Below are positions 4,965 to 12,000 of a DNA stretch of 15,937 nt, one piece after another; position 1 is the stretch's first letter; the number at the start of each line of letters is the position of its first letter. The stretch is from JANNPJ01 sp031400005 (GTDB taxonomy: Bacteria; Actinomycetota; Actinomycetes; Actinomycetales; Kineosporiaceae). Location: NCBI GenBank assembly GCA_031400005.1, contig JANNPJ010000056.1, forward strand, positions 1 to 15,937, given 5' to 3'. Both the position numbers and the translations under genes were made by a program. Below the pieces are notes generated by a model. That model saw only the letters and a list, made by a program, of their open reading frames with translations. It made no database searches and was not told the origin of the DNA.

Positions 4965-7257
4965 GAGGTCGGGGGGCGGCGGGGATCCCGGCCGGATCGG
5001 TGGCCCGGTACTTGGGCCACTCGCTGTGCCAGGTGCGGTGGTTGATCCACGGCAGGAAGGTCATCGGGTCGTAGTGGATGACCACGCCGCGCCCATCGAG
5101 GTGGGCATCCGCGGGCAGGCGGGTGTTCAAGGTCGCCGGCTGCACGTCCGCCCACCAGTTGACCAGGCGCGGGTCGACGCCCGCCGCCTGCAGCGTGGTC
5201 AGTTCGGCTCCGGTCGGGGTGCGAGCCCACTCGCTGGGGTAGCGCACCGCCGGGGCGCCGGTGCCTACCAGAGGCGTCCAGCCGGTGCCGGCGGCCGTGG
5301 TGTCGGCCAGCATGAAGTCGGTGTTCGAGAACAGCGTGTTGGAGAACATCTCCACCCGCACTCCGCGCTGGGTCACCGTCCCGGCGCGGCGGATGATCCC
5401 GGCGTTCGCGACGTGGTCACCGAGCAGGACCCGGATCGGGGCGGTGTCCGCGTCCAGCGGGGCCACGGCCACGGTGCCGGCCCGCAGGGCGGTCAGGAAC
5501 CGGGTCAGGGCGGCGTTGTCCGCGGTCCAGCCGGCGTGCAGGGTCGGGCGCGGCGTGGTGGTACCGGTGGAGGGCGGGACGTTGTTCCATTTCGCCGCGG
5601 GGATCGCGGTCCCGGCGGCCGAGGTCCGGAACGCGACCCCGAGCTCGCACTCCTTCTTCCGGGCGAGCAAGCGGTTCAGCCAGTCCGGGTTGGCCGTGAC
5701 GACCTGCTCGAAGTTCATCCCGGTCGGCCGCCCGAGGTGCATGTAGAGCGAGTACAGGGTGGTCGGGGCGATGTCGTAGTCGATCCGGTTGGCGAACACC
5801 GGCAGGGTCGTCGGGGTGCCGGCTGCCGGTGGGCGGGTGTCGAGCTGGTGGTAGACCTCGTGCCGCACGAGCACGAACGCCAGACTCACCTGGTCGGTCT
5901 CGGTCGGGAAGCGGGCGGCGACGAGATCGCCGTTGCTGATCGCGTAGATCCGCGAGTTCTGCGGCAGCTCGAAGGTCCGGGGGCTGCCGGTCGGCCCGTG
6001 GACGCCGACGCGCGCCTGCGCCAGCGGTGTGGCCGCGGGGGTGGACCAGAAGTACTCCCGCAGCGGGGTGGTGCCGTCGCGGGAGGCCAGGGAGTACGGG
6101 CGGGCCGGGACCGCGGTCGTGTCCGGGTTGGTGGCATCGAGGTCGAACGGCCACCAGTGCCAGTCCCAGACCTCGCGGGCGAAGCGGTGCCAGTCGAACA
6201 TCGGGCCTGGGCAGTCGTGGTCGTTGCCCCGGGTCGGGTCGCCCGAGTACCCGTGCCCGTGCAGACCCCGATAGGTGTTGAACAGGTTCCTCCAGAGCTG
6301 GTTCCGGTCGACCCCAGTCGTGGTGACCGCGGCGGTGTAGGCGGTCTGCAGGGCGGCCGCCGTGAGCACGGCGTTGGCCGGCAGCCCGAAGGTTCGCGGG
6401 GAGCGCGAGAGCGCCTCGTCGGCGAGCACGATCGAGCTGAACGAGGCGGCGTCCCGGATCATGCTGTGGTTGCCGGCCGTGCCGATGCCCCCGGAGCGCA
6501 GCTTGTGCGGCAGCAGCGAGAAGTTGCGCGGCAGCAAGTACTCCTCGGCGACATAGCGCGCCAGCAGGGCCCAGGAACGGTACTGCGCCTCGGTGAACAG
6601 CATCTCGGGCACGCGCTGCGGCTGTCGCCAGGGACCGACGTAGCGGCCGGTGATCCAGTTGCCCACGATCACCTCGGAGAAACTCTCGTGCCGGACGTAC
6701 AGCTTGACGCCCGGCAGGTCGTCGTCGGCCTCGGCATCCATCGTGCCGTCACCGGACAAGGCGATCCAGTGATTGCTGGGCTTGCGCTGCAGCGGGATGA
6801 GAGTGTCACGCCGGATCTGCGGCCCGGTGGGGTTGTTCGGGTTCGGAATCAGGGTCTCGTCCGAGGTCGTGTACGGGCCGAGGTGCGCGTTGGAGCGCCA
6901 ATTGCCCCAGCCGTGACCGGTTTCGGCGCCGATCGCCCAGTCGTTGACGAAGTTGGCGTGCCAGGACTCCCGGGGCAGCTCCATCCCGAGCAGGACGGTC
7001 CCGTCCCCGGCGACGTACAGCTGCGTCGTCTCGCCGCGGTGCGCGTGATTGGTTCCGGGCAGGAACGAGTTGGCGAACATCTGCGTGCCGTTCTGGCGGG
7101 CCGCCCACCCGCTGGTCTCGTGCACGACCAGTGCACGCACGTCGGCGATCCGCCGGCCGACACCGGCCGGCCAGTTGGCCTGGCCCGGCTGGATCGCGGT
7201 CCGCCACGGCGCGTCGCTGAAGACCGCGTTCAGCCGGTCCAGAAGCTGCTGGGGCAC
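4960..7257 (-). CDS. Peptidoglycan amidase (amidase_2/PGRP type) fused to a degenerate M23-like domain, 765 residues
   Basis: The N-terminal part is a zinc N-acetylmuramoyl-L-alanine amidase-type domain of the T7 lysozyme/AmpD/PGRP fold, which cleaves the link between glycan and stem peptide. Visible landmarks: VRALVVHETSG with His46 (first zinc ligand), GDGTVLLG, WHAN with His100, IGAETG with Glu112 (AmpD-like catalytic position), GHGYSG with His335 (second ligand, His333 as alternative), and HDCPGP with Cys349 (third ligand, as in T7 lysozyme). Two insertions, about 115-215 and 250-330, make it longer than usual. Residues about 415-640 follow an M23/LytM-like pattern (IYAISNGDLVAARF, FVLVRHE, LYSLYMHLG, LLGDHVANAG). 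The HxxxD motif is missing, however, and the HxHFE site reads GVRVE (632-636), so this domain is probably inactive. The C-terminus (about 725-750) is a WxxWN-like aromatic tail. No signal peptide is present. The GTG start at 7257 follows AGGAGGA. It is the last gene of the operon. Confidence 0.8.
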   Translation of the reverse strand: MPQQLLDRLNAVFSDAPWRTAIQPGQANWPAGVGRRIADVRALVVHETSGWAARQNGTQMFANSFLPGTNHAHRGETTQLYVAGDGTVLLGMELPRESWHANFVNDWAIGAETGHGWGNWRSNAHLGPYTTSDETLIPNPNNPTGPQIRRDTLIPLQRKPSNHWIALSGDGTMDAEADDDLPGVKLYVRHESFSEVIVGNWITGRYVGPWRQPQRVPEMLFTEAQYRSWALLARYVAEEYLLPRNFSLLPHKLRSGGIGTAGNHSMIRDAASFSSIVLADEALSRSPRTFGLPANAVLTAAALQTAYTAAVTTTGVDRNQLWRNLFNTYRGLHGHGYSGDPTRGNDHDCPGPMFDWHRFAREVWDWHWWPFDLDATNPDTTAVPARPYSLASRDGTTPLREYFWSTPAATPLAQARVGVHGPTGSPRTFELPQNSRIYAISNGDLVAARFPTETDQVSLAFVLVRHEVYHQLDTRPPAAGTPTTLPVFANRIDYDIAPTTLYSLYMHLGRPTGMNFEQVVTANPDWLNRLLARKKECELGVAFRTSAAGTAIPAAKWNNVPPSTGTTTPRPTLHAGWTADNAALTRFLTALRAGTVAVAPLDADTAPIRVLLGDHVANAGIIRRAGTVTQRGVRVEMFSNTLFSNTDFMLADTTAAGTGWTPLVGTGAPAVRYPSEWARTPTGAELTTLQAAGVDPRLVNWWADVQPATLNTRLPADAHLDGRGVVIHYDPMTFLPWINHRTWHSEWPKYRATDPAGIPAAPRPR

Positions 7258-7260
7258 AAT

Positions 7261-7267
7261 TCCTCCT
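7261..7267 (-). promoter_or_regulatory. Shine-Dalgarno AGGAGGA for the amidase gene
   Basis: On the minus strand AGGAGGA lies 3 bases before the GTG at 7257, inside the 25-base gap after the preceding stop (7285-7283). It decides the start, since the frame remains open upstream to 7440 across the end of the previous gene. Confidence 0.7.
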
Positions 7268-7282
7268 GCTCGATGGTGCTGA

Positions 7283-9001
7283 TCATTCGTCGGTGACGTC
7301 GAACCGCAGGCCGCTGGAGCCCTCTCCGTGGCCGACGCCCTTGCGCCGGCCCAGCCAGAGGAAGGTGCTCCCGTCGATCCAGCGGGCCAACTGATAGGCC
7401 CGGGTGACCCGGGCGCCCTCGCGCGGGACCTCGTCCTCACGCACCGATACCCGCGGCGACCCGGCCAGCGGCGCGAGCAGCCGCCCGCGCGGTCGCGGTC
7501 CGGTCGCGGCCCCGTCCCTCGGCAACAGCCCGAGCTGGAAGGTCATCGACGGATCGGCGGGCTGCGCGCGCTGCGGCAGCAGCGGGAACCAGTACGGCGG
7601 CGGGTCGGAACGGAGCCGGTAGGACAGGGTTTCGCTCGGCCGGTCGGCCGGCGGAGCCGGGGCCACGGCCTCGTGCGCGGCCTGGGCCAGGTCGGCCGGG
7701 CGTCCGTCCGCGCCCTCGATCGCGCGCTCGATCGCCCAGGCCAGGTTGGCCGCCTCGTCCCGCAGCAGCAGCACGTCCTCGATGTCGCGCCCGGCCACAC
7801 TCGCGGCCAGCGCCGGTGCCGCGAGCAGGGCGGCCTCGCTGGTCCGGTTCGGTCGCGACAGGCCGAACATGGTCCATTCCCCGCCCGGGGCCGTCGGGCC
7901 CACGGAAGTGGTGCTGCCGAACGTGTCGCGCACGTCCAGTCGGGTGATCCGGACGATCGTTCCCTGTGGCACCTCCAGCGGGAGCAGCAGCCAGTTGGCG
8001 CCGTAGACGAGCGCGAAGCCGGCCAGCAGCATCCGGCCCAGATCGTCGGGCCCGGCCTCCAGGGCACCGAAATTCACCTGGCCGTCCTCGAACTCCCACA
8101 GCCGCGAGGCCGGCATGCCCGGGTAGTTCACGGCCGTGGGCACCATGGTGAGCGGCCCCAGCGTGGTCCGGCCGGTGGGCGCGGCGGCGACCGTGCCGCC
8201 GGCGGTGAACGTGTGCCAGTCCAGGTGCCCGTCGGTGTACTCGTCCGCCTCGAGGGTCAACCCGTCCGGCGAGGAGGTCGCGAACGTGTACTCCAGGCGC
8301 TCGTTCAGCCAGCCGGCCGGCGCGGACCCAGGCGGCGTGCCGGGTGCCGAACCGGGCGGTGCTGCGGGCGGGGCGAAGACCAGCGCGTCGGCCCAGGCGA
8401 GCCAGACCTGCGCGGCGGACCGCACAGCGGTCACGTCGGCGGCGGCGATCACCGGGGCGGGCGGCAGCGCGGGTGCGGGCTGCGCCAGCGCCTTTCGCAG
8501 ATCCACGGCCAGCCGGGCGCCGTCGACGGCCCGGCCGGAGATCAACGCCGCGAAGCGCCGGCTGTTCGCGTCCGGGGTGTCCGATCCGTCCGCGGCCGCC
8601 GCGAGCGGGTAAGCGGCCCGGTAAGCGGCGGCGTACTGCCCGACCCGACCGGCGACCAGCAGCCGCTCGAAGTGCTGCCCGGCGCGCGCTCGCATACGCA
8701 ATGTCGGGGCGGTCTGGACGTTCTCGGCCTCGACGAGGGTCTCCAGCGGGACCGCCGACACCGCGTACGGCTGCGCCGCGGTGCCGGTGCGCCCACGCCG
8801 CACAGCGGTCAGCGGGGCGAGCGTCGCGCTGACGTCGGCGACGATCGCGCTGCCCCCGTCGCTCGCGGCGAACTCGCCGAACTGCCACTGGCGGCCGAGC
8901 AGCCAGAGCGGATCGTGCAGTCGCGCCTCCAGGCCGGGAGCCAGCTCACGGTCGCGCGATCCCGGCTCCAACCGGGCCCAGCGCACGGGTTCGCCCGCCA
9001 T
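7283..9001 (-). CDS. Unnamed conserved-looking operon protein, 572 residues
   Basis: The function is unknown. The N-terminus carries a strong aromatic motif at residues 29-44 (HDPLWLLGRQWQFGEF). The C-terminal 50 residues hold another (VREDEVPREGARVTR, then ARWIDGSTFLWLGRRKGVG and GEGSSGLRFDV). A middle YRLRSDPPPYWFPLLP segment completes a pattern I recall only from unannotated large proteins of similar clusters. The rest is Ala-rich with predicted strands and helices (for example LWEFEDGQVNFGALEAGPDDLGRMLLAGFALVYG, here split by reading LWEFEDGQVNFG first). No signal peptide, membrane helix or catalytic motif is evident. ATG 9001 shares one base with the preceding stop (TGATG), so translation is probably coupled to the 1780-residue protein. 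A similar abundance and a structural role within one complex are inferred from this arrangement. Confidence 0.8.
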   Translation of the reverse strand: MAGEPVRWARLEPGSRDRELAPGLEARLHDPLWLLGRQWQFGEFAASDGGSAIVADVSATLAPLTAVRRGRTGTAAQPYAVSAVPLETLVEAENVQTAPTLRMRARAGQHFERLLVAGRVGQYAAAYRAAYPLAAAADGSDTPDANSRRFAALISGRAVDGARLAVDLRKALAQPAPALPPAPVIAAADVTAVRSAAQVWLAWADALVFAPPAAPPGSAPGTPPGSAPAGWLNERLEYTFATSSPDGLTLEADEYTDGHLDWHTFTAGGTVAAAPTGRTTLGPLTMVPTAVNYPGMPASRLWEFEDGQVNFGALEAGPDDLGRMLLAGFALVYGANWLLLPLEVPQGTIVRITRLDVRDTFGSTTSVGPTAPGGEWTMFGLSRPNRTSEAALLAAPALAASVAGRDIEDVLLLRDEAANLAWAIERAIEGADGRPADLAQAAHEAVAPAPPADRPSETLSYRLRSDPPPYWFPLLPQRAQPADPSMTFQLGLLPRDGAATGPRPRGRLLAPLAGSPRVSVREDEVPREGARVTRAYQLARWIDGSTFLWLGRRKGVGHGEGSSGLRFDVTDE

Positions 9002-12000
9002 CAGCTACTCACCTTCGTCAGATCGGTGGTCACGGTGTCGGTTGCCGCAGGCGCGGCCAGGAAGGCGGCCGGCAGGTACTGCCCCAGCCGTGGCGCCGCT
9101 CCGACCGGGACACTGCCGAGCGCCTCGCCGTCGACCAGTCGGGTGCGGGCCAGGTCGAACGTCTCCAGCAGCGTCGCCTCCAGGGCAGCCAGGTTCCACA
9201 GGTGCGACTCGTTCGGCGCGACGGCCAGCAAGATCGCCTGCGGGGCGCGGGAAGCGGGCTGATCGACGTGGAAGCTGAGGCCGGTCAGCTGGTTCGCGTC
9301 CGGCACGACCTCGGTCCACTCGTCCACCACCAGGCCGGCCAGCCGGGACCCGGCCGGCGGGGGAGCGGTCCCGGCCGACTGCACGACCAGGGACAGCCTG
9401 CCGCCCGGGACGGGCTGCGGTGCCGCGGCCGGCAACCCCACCCAGCGTTCCCCGGCCACCCGGGGCAGCTGGGCGACCCGCAGCCGCAGGGGTTGCGGGC
9501 TGCCGGTGGCCTCCGCGGTCAGCATGGTCAACTCCAGCCGGGAGGCGCCGTCGCGGACATGGGCCGCCCGCTGCAGCCAGGTCACCGGGGCCAGCGCGTC
9601 ACCGCCCGGCTGCAGCGGGCCACCGGTCAACTCAGGTCCGGCCGCCAGTGCGGCGACGAACTCGCCGGCCGCCGCCGGGGTCACCCGGGGCAGAAGGCGG
9701 AAGGTGTCGCCGAGTACCGCCGCGACCCGCTCGAGGTCGCTGTCGGCCGCGGCCAGCCGGGCCTGCCGGCGATCCAGTTCGGTCAGCACGGCGGCGCCGG
9801 GCCCGACCACGCCCAGCTTGGCCGCCCGGGCGAGTGCGCCGGTCACCGCGGCCGACGGCCCACCGGCGAGCGCGGCGGCCAGCCGGGTGCGGGTCGTGGT
9901 CAGCGCGTTGACGGCGATCGCCGTGCGCGCGGCCAGGTCGGGGGTGTCGATCCCGGGGGCTGTTCCCGGGCTGGTGGCCAGGTTCGCGGCCTGATTCGGG
10001 ACGGTGAGGTCACGGGCGTCCAGGGCGCGGGCGCCGTCGATCAGCTCCCGCACGGTGCGGGCCAGCTCGAGAAACTCGCCCAGCCCGAGCTGCCCGGGTG
10101 TCCAGGCCGGATCCCGTTCCAGGACCAGCTGCGCGCCCGGGGCGGACCCATCCAGCAGGGCCTGCTCGATCTCGGTCGCCCCGGCCGGCCCGCCCGACGG
10201 GATCATCGCCAGCGCGTCCAGGGCGGACAGTCGCAAGGTGCTGAGGTCGGTGGTGGTCACCGTCGTCCCCGAACGCACCCGCACCCGAACCCGATTCGCC
10301 GGACCGAGCACGCTGCCGGCCCAGGCTTCCAGGCTCGGCTCGACCAGCGCCCGGACCTGGGTGTCGTCCGTCGGCCACCCGGTTCCGGCCGCTGCGTCAG
10401 CGAGCACCAACAGCCGGTGGGTCACCGCGGTGCCGGCCCGCGGGGTGCGTACCACCTCCACGTCGGGCGGCGGGACGTCGCCGCGGGAGAGCGCGTCCGC
10501 CGTCGCCCCGGCTCGCTGCGCGTTGCCCTGCACCACCTGGTGGACGCTCTCGGCGACCAGGACATCGGCCAGCGCGTCGACGGCGTCGTCGAGCTCGCGC
10601 AACTCGGCGGTGATCGCTTGACCCTGCGCGCTGGACAGCGCCGGAAGCCCGGAAGCGCCGAACGGGATGCTGGTCTGGTCCCAGCGCGAGGTGGCCAGAC
10701 CCGCCCGGAAGCGGCGGCGCAGACCGAGACCGTCGGCGACGTTCCGGGCCCGCAGTGCCGCCGACACTCGCGGCTCGCTCGCCCGCAGCAGGTCGACCAG
10801 GGCCTGCGCGGCCGTGACCGCAGCCACCGCCGAGTCCAGCTCGGCCTGTTGCCGGGCGACCTGCTGATCGAGGGCGACCACCTGGGCGCTGCTCATCTGC
10901 TGCTGCCCGCGCAGCGAGTTCAGGGTGGCCGCAGCGGCGGCGGTGGCGGCGGTGGCGGTGGCCACCGCCGGTTCCAGCCGGGCGATCCGTGTCTGCGCCT
11001 CGGCGACGTTGTCCCGCCAGGTCAGGATGGACGGGAAACCACCGGGCCGGTTGTTCATCAGGGTCTGCAGGTCGTTGCGGGCGCTCTGCAGCTGAGCACT
11101 CAGGCTGGTCGAGTTCGCCTGGGCCGCATCGAAATCCCGCTGAGCGGTGGCGACTCGGGCCAGCAGCGCGGTGTCGGCCGCCTTGGCCGCGGCGCTCTGC
11201 TGCTGCAGCTGGCCGAGCATCTGGGTGGCGGTGTTGCGCCGGGTGAGAGCGACGCCGAGGTCGTGCTCGGCGGCGGTCAGGGCGTCCAGCGGGGCCAGCG
11301 CTCGCAGCGGCGCGATGAACTGATCCAGGACGAGCTCTCGGTGGTGTTCGTGCAGACCCCGCTCCAGCCGGTAGCCGAGCAGCGCCCCCAGCGGCTGACC
11401 GGAGCGGACACCGTCCAGCAGGGTGAGCGCCAGCCGGACCCGGCGGGACGACAGGTCGAGCGCGAGCGGCGCCTGCGCGCCACCGCCCTGGGCCAGGTGC
11501 CCCGAGCGCAGCACGGCGGCGGTCGCGGCCTGGCCCAGCGAAGGCGCGTGCACGTAGCCCTGGCTCGCGGGACGGGCGGCGGTCGGACGTCGGACGTCCT
11601 CCAGCACGCCGTACCCGCCGAACCGCACACCGGCCGGCTTGCTGGTGCGCAGCGTGGCCAGCTTGCGGGTCGCCTGCGCGCTGACCCAGGCGTCGTACCG
11701 GTGCGCGGCCAGGTCGAGCACACTGCCGGTGAGCCGGGCCAGATCGGCGGTCGGCACAGAGATCAGCTGACGCAGGCTGCCCTGCAGCTCCATCAGCTCG
11801 GTCAGCTGGGCGGCGACGGGTGAGCCCGCGGGACTGAACGACGTGCGCACCGCGTCCAGGTGGGCGCCCAGCGTCTGCCCGGGCGCGGTCACCCCCTCCA
11901 GCGGTGCGCCCAGCCGGTCCCAGGGGCTCGGGGCGGCGGCGGGGTTCAGGCCGGGTTCCTCACCCTCACCGGGTGCGGCCAGACCACGGGCGCGGACGAT

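Noticed and set aside
5026..7296. Plus-strand open frame of 756 codons opposite the amidase gene
   Set aside because: Its translation is Val/Gly/Arg/Gln-rich without domains, as expected from the antisense of a high-GC gene. The minus strand carries clear amidase motifs and a good ribosome-binding site.
7258..7440. Longer N-terminus for the amidase protein (start at 7440)
   Set aside because: The extra 61 residues overlap the end of the preceding gene and are low complexity. AGGAGGA just before GTG 7257 marks the start.
7328..9262. Plus-strand open frame of 644 codons opposite the 572-residue gene
   Set aside because: Antisense shadow: Arg/Gly/Val-rich and spans two real genes on the other strand.
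10920..10975. GGC/GGT-rich repetitive stretch suspected as a tandem repeat
   Set aside because: It is an alanine/threonine-rich coiled-coil segment in a high-GC gene, with imperfect units and no regular period.
9202..11823. Plus-strand open frame of 873 codons inside the giant coiled-coil gene
   Set aside because: Low-complexity Gly/Arg/Gln composition with no motif. It is the antisense shadow of the 1780-residue gene, whose strand has coherent protein motifs and coupled start and stop codons.
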